Below, in pieces: positions 32,249-42,276 of a DNA stretch of 64,000 bases. This stretch comes from an uncultured Oscillibacter sp. GTDB lineage: Bacteria > Bacillota > Clostridia > Oscillospirales > Oscillospiraceae. The first letter of the stretch is position 1. Every line of letters starts with the position of its first letter. The stretch lies in NCBI GenBank assembly GCA_910588005.1, contig CAJUQM010000001.1, forward strand, positions 1 to 64,000, written 5' to 3'. A program made the position numbers and the translations under genes. Under the pieces are notes generated by a model. It did not search any database. It was given only the letters and a program-made list of their open reading frames with translations, and was not told the DNA's origin.

Positions 32249-34714
32249 TCACTCCAGTCCGTTGCAGTCCACAAAAATATGAAGTCCGCGGTTTTCGCGG
32301 TTGTTGGCAAATTCTTTCAAAACCCAGCTCACCAGTTCCCGAGTGGGCTTGTCGTTCTTGCCCACCCAAAGCACTCGATAGCGATAACGGTTATTCACTT
32401 TTACCACCGGCGCGGGCGCGGGACCTAGGACTTCTGGCCGGCTGTCCTCCGGCAGTGCAGCTCCCATGGCCTTTAGATTTTCCCGCAGGACCGCTGCTGC
32501 CCGCAGGACGCCGCCCTCCTCCACTCCGGAAATCGAAAAAGTGAAAAAATCTGCAAAAGGCGGATAGCGGCGCATCCGGCGGATTCGGATCTCACTCTCA
32601 TAAAAGCTCTCATAGTCCTGCCGGGCAGCGCTCTGAATCACGTCGTTTTCCGGCGTATAGGTCTGTATAACGGCTCTGCCCTCTCGGCCGCCTCGGCCTG
32701 CACGGCCCACTACCTGGGTCAGCAGGCTGAAAGTCCGCTCCGCAGCCCGGTAATTATCCACATACAAAGACAGGTCAGCGGATAAAACCCCCACCAGCGT
32801 CACATTCTCAAAATCCAGCCCCTTGGCCACCATCTGTGTTCCCAGAAGGATCGAAATCCTCTCCCGTTCAAATTGGGTAAGAATTTTCTCATGCCGTCCG
32901 GAGGCGGTGTCCGCATCCATTCGCAGAATTCCAGCCTCCGGAAATAACTCTCTCAGCTCCTCTTCCACTCGCTGTGTGCCGGCGCCCACGTGCTTCATCG
33001 TACCGCCGCACATGGGACAGGCACCGCTTATCTGCTGGGAGTGGCCGCAGTAGTGACACATCAGCCGCCCATTTGCCGAGTGATAGGTCATTGCCGCACT
33101 GCACCGGGGGCACTCCGGCACATATCCGCATTCTCCGCACAGTAACAGACGGCTATTCCCCCGTCGATTCAAAAAAAGGATGCTCTGCTCCCCCCGGGAA
33201 AGGTTTTGCTCCAATTCCCGGCGCAGAACGCCTCCAATCAGGCCGGGATTACCGGCGCGGATCTCCTCCCGGAGATCCGCCACCAACACTTTCGGCAAAC
33301 TCTGCCGGTTATACCGCCGGCGCAGCAGCGCCCTGTGATAGACGCCGCTCTCCGCCGTCCAGACGGTTTCCACCGACGGCGTGGCGGATCCCAGCAACAG
33401 TGTGGCCCGATGGCGGCCGCAGAGGTATTTTGCCACATCCCGCGCGTGATATCGAGGTGAATTTTCCGATTGGTAGCTGCTCTCCTGCTCTTCATCCAAA
33501 ATAATGAGACCCAAGTTTTTCAACGGCGCAAAAACGGCGGACCGCGTACCCAGCACCACCTGAACTTCTCCCCGGCGGATCCGCTTCCACTGGTCATAGC
33601 GCTCGGTCATACGCAGACCGCTGTGGAGCATAGCGGCCCGGTCTCCAAAATAAGAGGAAAATTTTCGCATCATTTGGGGCGTCAGCGCAATCTCCGGCAC
33701 CAGTACCATAGCGTTTTTTCCCCGCGCCAGCATTTCCTGTACCAATCGCAGGTAAATTTGGGTCTTGCCGCTGCCGGTAACCCCTTGCAGCAGCACCGCC
33801 TCCGCCGAAGGCCGCTCTGTTAAAGACAGAATCTGGTCAAAAGCCGCCTGCTGCTCTTCATTTAAAACAATAGCCGTCCCCGGCTCGATCTGCTGAGGCA
33901 CGGTAATCCGCAGCGCCTCTTCCTCCGAAAAGGCCACCAAGCCTCTTTTTTCAAGCCCACGCAGTGTCTGCATAGACGCACCGGTAAAGTAACATACATC
34001 GGCGGCGGAGACCCTCCCCGCAGAGGCCAGAAGTCTAACCGCCTCATATCGCTGAGGCGCGGAATGCCGTTTTGCCTCAACCGCCGCCAATGCCTCTTCC
34101 GCGGGGACGGCTAACTCCGCCATGCGGCGGGACCGGTCTCCAATCTTCCGCTTTGCTGCAGTTTCACAGACAACCACACCGGCTTTTTGGAGTTTGCGCA
34201 TCACCGACTCCGCCTGTTCGCCGCAGCTGGCCCGCAGCATCTCACGACTGATGCTGCCGCCGTTTGCGTACAGCATGTCCAGCACTGGAATTGCCTGCTT
34301 CACAGAGAGCGCCATGCCGTCAGCTGTCAGCCGGTCCATCTGCGGGTCCGCCAATTTCCAGATCTCCTGGAATTGATACCACAGCCCGGCAGGCAAAATG
34401 GTCTTCACCGCCTCAAACAGAGTGCAAAAATACCGCTGCCGCATCCATAGAGAAAGCTCGATTCCCGCCCGGTCCAAAACGGGTTCCCGGTCCAAAACCG
34501 CTGTCAACAGCTTTAGATTTTTCTGCCGCTCTCCCTTGCCGCAGGCCAAAATCAGCCCTTCGGAGCGCCGGTTTCCGCGGCCAAAGGGAACGGTTACCCG
34601 TACGCCGGGAACCGCCGCCTCCCTCATTGCCTCCGGCACCAAATAGTCATAGGGCTTATCTATGGCGTAAGGGGCGGCACCGACCGCGACCTTACAAATC
34701 ACAACGGTCTCCAT
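32249..34714 (-). CDS. priA: Primosomal protein N', replication restart helicase PriA
   Basis: 821 residues. A 3'-DNA-binding domain at the N-terminus (KVAVGAAPYAIDKPYDYLVP), a superfamily 2 helicase with Walker A LLQGVTGSGKTQIYL, a DEEQ box in IILDEEQESSYQ (DEEH in most), and a zinc-binding insertion of paired cysteines (CGECGYVPECPRCSAAM). It reloads the replisome at stalled forks. The ATG at 34714 yields the standard N-terminus. Confidence 0.95.
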   Translation of the reverse strand: METVVICKVAVGAAPYAIDKPYDYLVPEAMREAAVPGVRVTVPFGRGNRRSEGLILACGKGERQKNLKLLTAVLDREPVLDRAGIELSLWMRQRYFCTLFEAVKTILPAGLWYQFQEIWKLADPQMDRLTADGMALSVKQAIPVLDMLYANGGSISREMLRASCGEQAESVMRKLQKAGVVVCETAAKRKIGDRSRRMAELAVPAEEALAAVEAKRHSAPQRYEAVRLLASAGRVSAADVCYFTGASMQTLRGLEKRGLVAFSEEEALRITVPQQIEPGTAIVLNEEQQAAFDQILSLTERPSAEAVLLQGVTGSGKTQIYLRLVQEMLARGKNAMVLVPEIALTPQMMRKFSSYFGDRAAMLHSGLRMTERYDQWKRIRRGEVQVVLGTRSAVFAPLKNLGLIILDEEQESSYQSENSPRYHARDVAKYLCGRHRATLLLGSATPSVETVWTAESGVYHRALLRRRYNRQSLPKVLVADLREEIRAGNPGLIGGVLRRELEQNLSRGEQSILFLNRRGNSRLLLCGECGYVPECPRCSAAMTYHSANGRLMCHYCGHSQQISGACPMCGGTMKHVGAGTQRVEEELRELFPEAGILRMDADTASGRHEKILTQFERERISILLGTQMVAKGLDFENVTLVGVLSADLSLYVDNYRAAERTFSLLTQVVGRAGRGGREGRAVIQTYTPENDVIQSAARQDYESFYESEIRIRRMRRYPPFADFFTFSISGVEEGGVLRAAAVLRENLKAMGAALPEDSRPEVLGPAPAPVVKVNNRYRYRVLWVGKNDKPTRELVSWVLKEFANNRENRGLHIFVDCNGLE

Positions 34715-34742
34715 GCCCCGCCCCCCTTTGCCTGTCCACACC

Positions 34743-34964
34743 TCAGTCCGCGCTGTCCTCCGCCGCCGGTTCCACACTGCCGGGGTCCAGCCGGCCCTCC
34801 GCCACCTCGTTAATGGCAAGAGTCACCGGCTTCTCATCCAGGGGTTCTCCGGCCTCTTCGGCGGCCTCGGCAATCTGGCGAGCTCTCCGGGCCACCACAT
34901 TGACCAGCATATAGCGGTTAGGCACATAACTTGTCAGCTTGTTCATCGCAGGATACAGCATCAT
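34743..34964 (-). CDS. rpoZ: RNA polymerase omega subunit
   Basis: 73 residues. The conserved core NRYMLVNVVARRARQIAE is followed by the family's VTLAINEVAEGRL pattern. Omega assists folding of the beta' subunit. It is located between gmk and priA as in most Firmicutes. Confidence 0.92.
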   Translation of the reverse strand: MMLYPAMNKLTSYVPNRYMLVNVVARRARQIAEAAEEAGEPLDEKPVTLAINEVAEGRLDPGSVEPAAEDSAD

Positions 34965-35037
34965 AATATTCTACTTCCATTCTGCCAAATAAGGCTTAAA
35001 TATTTTGCCGGAAATTGCCGTCATTGCGGGATTTCTC

Positions 35038-35634
35038 TCAATTTCCATTGATAATTTCCATACGCTCCCTGGATTTGCAGTGTTCTGCGGTCATAATCGC
35101 ATCCAACTCTGCGGCGGCGTTCTCCAGCGTATCGTTAATCACAAAGTAGTGATAGGCATCCGCCGTCTGACACTCAACCTTTGCCCGCAGCAGCCGCTTT
35201 TGAATTTTCTCCGGGCTATCGGTTCCGCGGAGCGTCAACCGGCGCTCCAACTCCTCCCAGCTAGGGGGAGCGATAAAGATCAGAATGGCCTCCGGGCGCT
35301 TTGCCGCGACCTGAAGCGCCCCCTGGACATCAATCTCTAAGATCACATCCCGGCCCGCTTCCATCGCGGTGTCCACAAACTCCTTGGGCGTACCATAGAA
35401 ATTGCCCACATATTCCGCATATTCCAAAAACTCGTCTCTGGCAATCCGTTGGCGGAAGGTCTCCACATCCAAAAAATGATAGTGTACGCCGTCCTCCTCA
35501 CCGGGCCGCTGGGGCCGGGTGGTGGCAGATACCGACACGTAGATATGCTTCCTCTTCTCCAGCAAAACACGCAGAACACTGCCTTTACCTACCCCTGACG
35601 GGCCAGAGATAATAAAGGTTTTTCCTCTGTTCAT
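35038..35634 (-). CDS. gmk: Guanylate kinase
   Basis: 198 residues. Converts GMP to GDP with ATP. P-loop [16 protein letters not shown]-binding [18 protein letters not shown] and [15 protein letters not shown]. The start overlaps the remA stop (ATGA). Place remA-gmk-rpoZ is conserved in Firmicutes. Confidence 0.96.
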   Translation of the reverse strand: MNRGKTFIISGPSGVGKGSVLRVLLEKRKHIYVSVSATTRPQRPGEEDGVHYHFLDVETFRQRIARDEFLEYAEYVGNFYGTPKEFVDTAMEAGRDVILEIDVQGALQVAAKRPEAILIFIAPPSWEELERRLTLRGTDSPEKIQKRLLRAKVECQTADAYHYFVINDTLENAAAELDAIMTAEHCKSRERMEIINGN

Positions 35635-35885
35635 ATGCGCCCACTCCCCTCCGTATTCTCCGCTTCCGCCCCGAATTTCTCCGGCGGCAGGGCTGATAAA
35701 ATCACATGGCCGCTGTCCATCACAAAGACGGAGGCGGTCTTCCGCCCATAGGTGGCGTCAATCAGCAGCCCACGCTCCCGGGTCTCCTGCACCATACGCT
35801 TTACTGGGGCGGAATCCGGACTGACAATGGCAACCAGCCGGTCTTTGGAGACCAAATTCCCAAATCCGATATTGACCAGCGTCAT
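35631..35885 (-). CDS. remA: RemA-like DNA-binding regulator (DUF370)
   Basis: 84 residues, beginning [20 protein letters not shown] and containing [19 protein letters not shown]. In B. subtilis RemA forms a ring that activates matrix operons and osmoprotection genes. In clostridia its targets are not known. The position between yicC and gmk is the standard one. Confidence 0.92.
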   Translation of the reverse strand: MTLVNIGFGNLVSKDRLVAIVSPDSAPVKRMVQETRERGLLIDATYGRKTASVFVMDSGHVILSALPPEKFGAEAENTEGSGRI

Positions 35886-35888
35886 AAC

Positions 35889-36770
35889 TCACTCCACATT
35901 CTGGACCTGCTCGCGCATCTTCTCCACCTCGGCTTTAAGGCCCACAACCACCTGCGCAATTTCCACATCATTACACTTAGAGCCAATGGTGTTGGACTCC
36001 CGGTTGACCTCCTGGATCAAAAAGTCCATTTTTCGCCCCATGGGTTCATCGGACTCCAGCATGGAACGGAGCTGACTCACATGGCTGCGCAGGCGGACCG
36101 TCTCTTCATCTACTGCCACTTTATCGGCATAAATCGCCGCTTCGGTTAAAATCCGCTGCTCATCCACCGTCGTGCTTTGCAGCACCTCCTGCATCCTGGC
36201 GGTGAGCTTCCGCCGGTACTCTGCCACCGTATCCGGAGAGCGGGCTTCCACATGGCCGGTATAGGTGAGAATATTGTCCAAACGGTTCCCGATATCCTCC
36301 GCCAGTTTTCTTCCCTCCACTGCCCGCATGGTGTTATAAGCCACCAGAGCCTCTTCCAACACGGCACACAGATCCCCGCTGACCACATCCAGCTCCTCGT
36401 CCGCTTTGGTAACGTTGAGAACGTCCGGAAACCGGGCCAGCTGATCCGGCGTAACCTTGTAGGCCGCAGAGCCGCAGACTTCCGCCAGAACATCCAGGGC
36501 GGCGGCGTATTGGGCCGCCAATTCACGATTGACCTCGACCTTTGCCACATCGGCAGCGGAGGCGTCCACACTGATCAACACATCCACCTTTCCCCGAGAG
36601 ACAGATTTTTGGACGCATTGCTTCACAGCGTCCTCGGCAAAGACATACATCCGGGGCATCTTCACCGTACAATCCAAATAGCGGTTATTGACAGAACGGA
36701 CCTCCACGGTAATATCCCGCTTGTGCAGCTCCCGCCGCGCCCGGCCATAGCCGGTCATGCTCTTGATCAA
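35889..36770 (-). CDS. YicC/YloC-family endoribonuclease
   Basis: 293 residues with the N-terminal signature MIKSMTGYGRARRE and SVNNRYLDCTVKMPR. The C-terminal DUF1732 half has MGRKMDFLIQEVNRESNTIG and CNDVEIAQVVVGLKAEVEKM. Members are divalent-metal-dependent RNases linked to stationary phase and to mRNA turnover. First of the yicC-remA-gmk-rpoZ-priA string. Confidence 0.93.
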   Translation of the reverse strand: MIKSMTGYGRARRELHKRDITVEVRSVNNRYLDCTVKMPRMYVFAEDAVKQCVQKSVSRGKVDVLISVDASAADVAKVEVNRELAAQYAAALDVLAEVCGSAAYKVTPDQLARFPDVLNVTKADEELDVVSGDLCAVLEEALVAYNTMRAVEGRKLAEDIGNRLDNILTYTGHVEARSPDTVAEYRRKLTARMQEVLQSTTVDEQRILTEAAIYADKVAVDEETVRLRSHVSQLRSMLESDEPMGRKMDFLIQEVNRESNTIGSKCNDVEIAQVVVGLKAEVEKMREQVQNVE

Positions 36771-36815
36771 ACTAGCTCCCTCCCTATTTCAGCGTCCGCG
36801 CATGCCGTCCCCATA

Positions 36816-37448
36816 TCAGCAGCAGCAAAGCCAGAATCCGCCGCCGTTGCAGAGTGTATAAAGGCAGCACAATTGCCAGCAGAGACTTCCGCCGGGACAG
36901 GCCTCTGTCCCAAAGGGGCCGCCTCCGGGCCGGTAGGCGCCCCGGGGACCGCTGGCCATAAAAGTCAGTGCCTGGCGGTATTCCATATTGCCCGGTTCCA
37001 TCTGGCAGGCGGTCTCATAATACCGTTTGGCCTCGTCCATCCAACCCCTGCGGTAGCAGACTACGCCTTTGAGAAAATTCCACTCGGCGTTATGATCGCC
37101 GTAATTGGCCAGCAAGGCCTCCGCCCGGCTTAAATCGCCGCTGTTCACCGCCATGCGCGCCTGCTGGAGTACAGAGGATGTGGAAGAACCGGAGCTTCGG
37201 TACTGCCGCTGTCCTCCTCCGTCCCCGTAACCGCTATACCCGCCGCCGGAGCGTCCGCCGCTGCGCTCCTTTGTAATCTGCTCATATGCGGCGTTGATCT
37301 CCTTCATCCGCTCCTGCGCCAGATCTGCCAAAGGATTGTCGTGGTAGTTGTCCGGATGGTACTTTCGGGCCAAGTCCCGGTAGGCTTTTTTAATTTCTTC
37401 GTCAGACGCGTTCGCGGAAACGCCTAAAACCTGATAGGGATCATTCAT
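36816..37448 (-). CDS. DnaJ-domain protein
   Basis: 210 residues. A J-domain (1-66) with intact HPD in [12 protein letters not shown], then a Gly/Ser/Arg-rich linker, a TPR-like helical stretch (about 100-165), and a Gly/Pro-rich tail ending in Cys and Trp. It stimulates a DnaK-type ATPase; it is not canonical DnaJ, lacking the zinc domain. It overlaps the DUF5685 gene by 4 bp. Confidence 0.88.
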   Translation of the reverse strand: MNDPYQVLGVSANASDEEIKKAYRDLARKYHPDNYHDNPLADLAQERMKEINAAYEQITKERSGGRSGGGYSGYGDGGGQRQYRSSGSSTSSVLQQARMAVNSGDLSRAEALLANYGDHNAEWNFLKGVVCYRRGWMDEAKRYYETACQMEPGNMEYRQALTFMASGPRGAYRPGGGPFGTEACPGGSLCWQLCCLYTLCNGGGFWLCCC

Positions 37449-38350
37449 GTGGTTTCCTCTTCATTCTTGTGATTCTGTCTAATTCTGCCCCGTCCCGCCG
37501 CCTGAAACTCGCCGTCCAGCACAGCTTTTCCTACCTGAAACAGGCCAGTGTACAGGGTACACTCCAAAAGCGGCGTCCATACGCCGAAATCCCACAACTC
37601 AAAAGCGGTTGCCATCATATGGATCGAATGGTCCAGCGTCGCGGCAAACTCCCGGCGCGCATCTGCCGTCCATACTCCCTCTGCAAGGCCAAAACGCAGT
37701 GCCACAGGATTATAGTTCCCAGAACGAATGTCCCTCTTCAAATCGTCCGCCGCGTCTACCAGGTAGACCCACCGTCCCAAATGATAGAGCATCTGCTCCA
37801 GCACCCGCCGCTGGAGAGGATCGCCCACCTCCTGGGCCGCCGCCGCCAGCAGTACCGCAAAGGCGTCCGCCGCGCGGTCAATCGAGGGACTCCGATCCTT
37901 CTCCAGGCGCTGCAGCTGTTCCAGCTGACAGCGGGTTTTTTCATCAAAAGCGGGCCGGAACGCCGCCGCCTTACAATAGGCCGGTTCTAAAATTTTAGAT
38001 ACGGCCCGGTATTTTAATCCGTGAAACCAATCGTGGTCCTCCACACCGTCGCGCAGCTGCCAATAGGCCAGGATTACGCTCTCATCCGCCGCCAGCTCCA
38101 GTGCCGCCCCGGACGGTTGAAACTCCCGCTTCCGAAAAGGACTGACAAGACACCTGGCCCGGTCCACATTGCGCGCTTCCCGCTCTGACAGTATGATTGC
38201 CAAAAAGGTAAAGTCGTAGTTGAGGATAAACCGGGCCTCCGGTCCATACCGCCTGCCCAGCGCATGACACAGGCCGCAGTAGATCCGGCGGAACCGCTCG
38301 ACCTCCTCGGCCGGCAGCATGTCCAGAGGCGGCCTAACATATCCGTACAT
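37445..38350 (-). CDS. DUF5685-family protein
   Basis: 301 residues. It begins [20 protein letters not shown] and carries [20 protein letters not shown], with later Cys residues (RCLVSP), a pattern seen in clostridial DUF5685 proteins. Mostly helical with an internal [13 protein letters not shown] motif, which resembles the Asp-rich region of helical metal or prenyl enzymes, but no function is established. It is coupled to the DnaJ-like gene downstream and the RseC-like gene upstream. Confidence 0.8.
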   Translation of the reverse strand: MYGYVRPPLDMLPAEEVERFRRIYCGLCHALGRRYGPEARFILNYDFTFLAIILSEREARNVDRARCLVSPFRKREFQPSGAALELAADESVILAYWQLRDGVEDHDWFHGLKYRAVSKILEPAYCKAAAFRPAFDEKTRCQLEQLQRLEKDRSPSIDRAADAFAVLLAAAAQEVGDPLQRRVLEQMLYHLGRWVYLVDAADDLKRDIRSGNYNPVALRFGLAEGVWTADARREFAATLDHSIHMMATAFELWDFGVWTPLLECTLYTGLFQVGKAVLDGEFQAAGRGRIRQNHKNEEETT

Positions 38351-38760
38351 CAGAACAGCCGGACAATTTGAAAGGAGAGGCCACCCTGGGTCCGCAGGCG
38401 GCGGTCATAGAAAACCGCCAATAAAATACCCGCCGCAAAACCGATTCCGGCAGTCACATACTGCACAACCACATTGGCCGTCACGGCCATCGTGACAAAG
38501 TATCCCACAAAAAACAGCAGCACCGGTATGAGATATACCAAAACCACGATATGCAGCATTTTGCCGGTATCGCTTTGCACCACCACCTTTTGCCCGGGCC
38601 GCGCGCCAATGGGATTGAGCGCTCGGGCATGAACCGCCGCTCCGGTGACGCCGCAGCCGGCGCACTCCTCGCAATCATGTCCACAGGCGGATTTGCGGGG
38701 CACGGAGATTTCCGCGTGGTTCTCGTCAAGGATTCGCTCCACCGTCGCAATCTGTGTCAT
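38350..38760 (-). CDS. SoxR-reducing system protein RseC family
   Basis: 136 residues. An N-terminal Cys cluster (CGHDCEECAGC) precedes two membrane segments (about 72-92 and 98-118) and a basic tail. RseC-like proteins accompany Rnf electron-transport complexes in some bacteria, but here it stands alone between cdaR and DUF5685. The Cys set suggests metal or Fe-S binding on the cytoplasmic side. Confidence 0.85.
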   Translation of the reverse strand: MTQIATVERILDENHAEISVPRKSACGHDCEECAGCGVTGAAVHARALNPIGARPGQKVVVQSDTGKMLHIVVLVYLIPVLLFFVGYFVTMAVTANVVVQYVTAGIGFAAGILLAVFYDRRLRTQGGLSFQIVRLF

Positions 38761-38763
38761 AAC

Positions 38764-40080
38764 TCATTCTCCTGCCTCTCCGCTCTCATCAGGATTCATA
38801 ACGGGCACCTGGTCATCCGGAATCTCCGGCTCATCCCCCGGCTCCCGAATCGCCACTTGGATCTCATAGGTCCCAGCGATTCCAATGTCACCGCCGGAGT
38901 CAATCTCCACAACAGCCGGAACGGTATAACTCCCCAGAGCGGAACTGTAGTCGCTGAGGTCCGCCACCAGGGTGATATTTTCACCGGTGACGGCATCCAC
39001 ATCCGCCTCGGTGCCGAAAATAGAAACCACCGTCTCCGGCGTCTGCACCTCCAGGTTCTTTCCCTCCGGAGCATTTTCAAACCGGATCCGGTCCGTAACC
39101 ACACTGGCTGAGGTCTTGTCCGGATAGGAGATCGTCAGCGTGGAGCGGGTAACGCCGCTCAGGTTTGTGCATCCGTCCGGAACAGTAATCCCATAGGTGT
39201 GGGTACTCTCCGTATTCCCCACAGACAACAGGTCAAAATCCCCCAAGACAATCGTCTCCCTGTCCCGCAGCGTCTCCGCCGGCCCGGAGACCATGATGGT
39301 TCCCGGGTCCAGCACATGCTTCATATTCCGAATCCGGGCGCCGGGGGCATCAATATAGTTCATAGTGAGCCGCAGCTCTTTTGTGACAAATACCGGCAGG
39401 GATACCTGCACCTTCTCCACAGTGGTGCGGATCCCGGCGCCCTCCAGCACCTCGCCGTCCTCCGCGTAGTACTGCACATTCAACGTTTCGGAAACGCTGC
39501 CCGTGGCGCTGCCGATATCCAGCTTCACTTTGGCATAGGCCACCCGGTCAATGATCTCCTGCTGTCCCCAAATCTCAATACTGCTGTGGGACATCTGGAG
39601 TTGTCCCGCATTGTAGCCCTCCGCTACATTGCCCACCAACTCGCATTTGACTTCCACGTTCTTGCTGTAAAGCTCATTGATATTTACCGTCGCCATAGAG
39701 ATGCTCCGCTCAGTCACCTGCACCTGGTTGTAAAACTGCGGAACAACCGAGACCTGAGTGGATACCCGCTGTTCACCTGGGGCGGTAATATCCCGTAAAT
39801 CCACCAAAACCCGAATGCTGGTGTTGTCCATACCGGCAACCGTTCCGCGCTTTCCCTGGACGGTAACATCCATAGTGGTATCCGTTCCCTCGTCCATCAG
39901 CATCAGTCCCCGGTCCGCAAGAACAGTGTCCTGCCCCATATACGTGATGGGGATCTCCGCAATCTCCACTTCCACAGTCCGGCCGCTGGTCTCATCCACA
40001 TAAAACCAGATCATCACGGCTACACAGAAAGCCAGCAGGAGATACAACACCTTGCGCATACCGGCGTTCTTATTCTCCAT
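38764..40080 (-). CDS. cdaR: CdaR-like YbbR-domain regulator of diadenylate cyclase
   Basis: 438 residues: an N-terminal membrane anchor (KVLYLLLAFCVAVMIWFYV), then four YbbR repeats outside the cell, ending in an acidic tail. CdaR binds and tunes CdaA. The true start is the ATG at 40080, which overlaps the cdaA 3' end by 11 bp. The usual third gene glmM is not present; rseC-like and DUF5685 genes follow instead. Confidence 0.92.
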   Translation of the reverse strand: MENKNAGMRKVLYLLLAFCVAVMIWFYVDETSGRTVEVEIAEIPITYMGQDTVLADRGLMLMDEGTDTTMDVTVQGKRGTVAGMDNTSIRVLVDLRDITAPGEQRVSTQVSVVPQFYNQVQVTERSISMATVNINELYSKNVEVKCELVGNVAEGYNAGQLQMSHSSIEIWGQQEIIDRVAYAKVKLDIGSATGSVSETLNVQYYAEDGEVLEGAGIRTTVEKVQVSLPVFVTKELRLTMNYIDAPGARIRNMKHVLDPGTIMVSGPAETLRDRETIVLGDFDLLSVGNTESTHTYGITVPDGCTNLSGVTRSTLTISYPDKTSASVVTDRIRFENAPEGKNLEVQTPETVVSIFGTEADVDAVTGENITLVADLSDYSSALGSYTVPAVVEIDSGGDIGIAGTYEIQVAIREPGDEPEIPDDQVPVMNPDESGEAGE

Positions 40081-40954
40081 CGTCCGCACCTCCGTTCCCC
40101 CGGCCCTGCAGCAGCCGCAGCAGATTGAACTTCTGCTTTGCCCCGTCGGTCTCCTCCTGGGGCAGCAGCTCATTACGCAGCAGGTTTTCCAGCGTCTCCG
40201 GCTTCAAATGGCGCTTCAGCATCCCGCCGATCGCCACGGAGATGGACCCCGTTTCCTCCGAGACGATGACCACCACCGCGTCAGAGTTCTCGCTCATGCC
40301 AATGCCGGCCCGGTGGCGCATTCCCAAATCCCGGCTCAGATTCACATTTTTACTCAGCGGAAGCATGCAGCCCGCGCCCAGCACCCGTCCATGACGGACG
40401 ATCACAGCTCCATCGTGCATGGGAGCTTTGACAAAGAAGATGTTTTTCAGGAGTTCGCTGGAAACGGAGGCGTCCAGCACCGTGCCGCTGCGGACTAAAT
40501 CGTCCAGCATGATCTCCCGCTCGAATACAATCAGCGCTCCTGTACGGCTCTGGGACATCTCCGTACAGGCCAGCACCGTCTGGCTGATCGTCTGGTCCAT
40601 CACGTTTCCCGCCTCGCTGTGGCTGAAAAACGCAATGATGCGGCGGCTGCCCATCTGCTCCAAAATCCGGCGGATCTCCGGCTGAAACAGGATGATCAGC
40701 GCCAGCACGCCCCATTCCATCATCTTGCTCAGCATGTAGTAGATCCCTTTGAGCTGGCAAAAATAGGACAACGCCAGCATGATAAAAAAGACCAGCAGCC
40801 CCTTCAGCAAGCTGGCGGCTTTCGTGCTGCGCACCAAGGCCAGCACCTTGTACAGCAAAAACGCCATAATGACGATATCCAGCACATCGGTGATCTGGAG
40901 GGTCAGCAGATACCTGCCGGCAAAAGCGGGAATCTGTGAAAGCTTCGGTTCCAT
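40070..40954 (-). CDS. cdaA: Diadenylate cyclase CdaA
   Basis: 294 residues: three N-terminal membrane segments, then a DAC domain with both catalytic motifs, DGA (MHDGAVIVRHG) and RHR (GMRHRAGIGMSE). It makes c-di-AMP from two ATP, which controls potassium and wall homeostasis. It forms a two-gene overlap with cdaR. Together with the GGDEF gene at 2336, the window encodes synthesis of both bacterial cyclic dinucleotides. Confidence 0.96.
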   Translation of the reverse strand: MEPKLSQIPAFAGRYLLTLQITDVLDIVIMAFLLYKVLALVRSTKAASLLKGLLVFFIMLALSYFCQLKGIYYMLSKMMEWGVLALIILFQPEIRRILEQMGSRRIIAFFSHSEAGNVMDQTISQTVLACTEMSQSRTGALIVFEREIMLDDLVRSGTVLDASVSSELLKNIFFVKAPMHDGAVIVRHGRVLGAGCMLPLSKNVNLSRDLGMRHRAGIGMSENSDAVVVIVSEETGSISVAIGGMLKRHLKPETLENLLRNELLPQEETDGAKQKFNLLRLLQGRGNGGADDGE

Positions 40955-41104
40955 ATTTGGGTCATCATCCCTTTCAGGCCATGAATATTTTAATTATATA
41001 AAATATGCGGATAGATTGCAAGGCAAACTGGGGAAAAATTCACGGACTGTTCAGAAAATTCCAGCATTTTCATGAGGAAGGGACAAAATATGGGATCCCC
41101 AAAT

Positions 41105-41128
41105 AAAAACCGCCTTCCGGCGGTTTTT
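41105..41128. terminator. Bidirectional terminator upstream of cdaA
   Basis: A 10-bp perfect stem (41105-41114 with 41119-41128), TTCC loop, A-run and T-run at the ends. It terminates the desulfurase operon on the minus strand. Confidence 0.9.
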
Positions 41129-41151
41129 ATTTGGGCCTGCTCGGCACTGTA

Positions 41152-42276
41152 TCAGGCGAGGATTTTTCCCATAACCGACCGAAGCCGGGAGACTTCTTCC
41201 GGTGTGTTGAAGTCGGAAAAGCTGAGGCGGACGGTACCTCCCTCCAGCGTTCCGGCGGAGCGGTGCGCCAGGGGGGCGCAGTGAAGTCCCGCCCGTACGG
41301 CGATACCGCTCTCCGCCAAAGCCCGCCCAAGGGCCTCAACCTCCCATCCCTTCGCCGTAAAAGACAGTACGCCCGTCTGGGCGTGGAGGTCCGGCTGGGC
41401 ATAGACTGTAATACCCGGCAGGACTTGCAGCTCTGCCGCCGCCATCTGGGTCAGCTGCCGCTCCCGGCGGCAGATTGCCTCCAATCCCCGTTTGCGGACA
41501 TAGCGCACCCCTGCCAGCAGTCCGGCGATTCCAGGCATGTTATGAGTGCCCGCCTCCAGGCGGTCCGGCAGAAAATCCGGCATTTCCTGCCGGATGGAAA
41601 GGCTTCCGGTCCCTCCCTCCAGCAGGGTGCAGGGTCTAATCCCCTCCCCGCACAGCAGCACACCGGTGCCCTGAGGACCGTAAAGTCCCTTGTGCCCCGG
41701 CATGGCAACAAACGCCGCTCCCAGATCCGCCATGTTCAGCGGTAAGACCCCCGCGGCTTGAGCGTCATCAACGATCAAGGGGACTCCCCGCTCCCGGCAT
41801 AGACCTGCCACGGCCTCCACCGGCTGAATAAATCCAAACACATTGGAGACATGGCTGCAGATCACCGCATCCACATTGTTGTCCACCAGTCTGGCAAATG
41901 ACTCCACCACCGCCTCCGGACGGAATAGAGGCGCGTCCGCAACCATAACCGTTGCTCCCAAGGCCGCCAAAGGCCGGGTCACCGCATTGTGCTCATAACC
42001 GGAGATCACCACCCGTCCGCCGGGCGGTACAAGTGTTTTTATGGCGAGATTCAGCGCATGTGTGGCGTTCATGGTAAAGACCACCTGCTCCGGATTATTC
42101 AGCCCGTATAGTTCCGCCAGTTCGCTCCGGCAATCGAAAGCGGCGTCGGCGGCAGCCATGGCGGCGGGATAGCCGCCCCGGCCCGGGGAACTCATCGTTC
42201 GCAGAGCGCCCACCATCGCCGCCTCCACAGCAGGCGGCTTTTGGAAGGTGGTGGCCGCGCTGTCGAAATAGATCAT
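41152..42276 (-). CDS. Cysteine desulfurase / class V aminotransferase
   Basis: 374 residues, PLP-dependent. It starts MIYFDSAATTFQKP; PLP Lys in PGHKGLYGPQGTG; the mobile-loop Cys in GLHCAPLAHRS. It takes sulfur from cysteine (or selenium from selenocysteine) as persulfide. The gene is coupled (ATGA) to the DUF3343 gene before it, a pairing associated with sulfur or selenium transfer, so the sulfur is probably handed to that small carrier rather than to an IscU scaffold, none of which is seen here. Confidence 0.92.
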   Translation of the reverse strand: MIYFDSAATTFQKPPAVEAAMVGALRTMSSPGRGGYPAAMAAADAAFDCRSELAELYGLNNPEQVVFTMNATHALNLAIKTLVPPGGRVVISGYEHNAVTRPLAALGATVMVADAPLFRPEAVVESFARLVDNNVDAVICSHVSNVFGFIQPVEAVAGLCRERGVPLIVDDAQAAGVLPLNMADLGAAFVAMPGHKGLYGPQGTGVLLCGEGIRPCTLLEGGTGSLSIRQEMPDFLPDRLEAGTHNMPGIAGLLAGVRYVRKRGLEAICRRERQLTQMAAAELQVLPGITVYAQPDLHAQTGVLSFTAKGWEVEALGRALAESGIAVRAGLHCAPLAHRSAGTLEGGTVRLSFSDFNTPEEVSRLRSVMGKILA

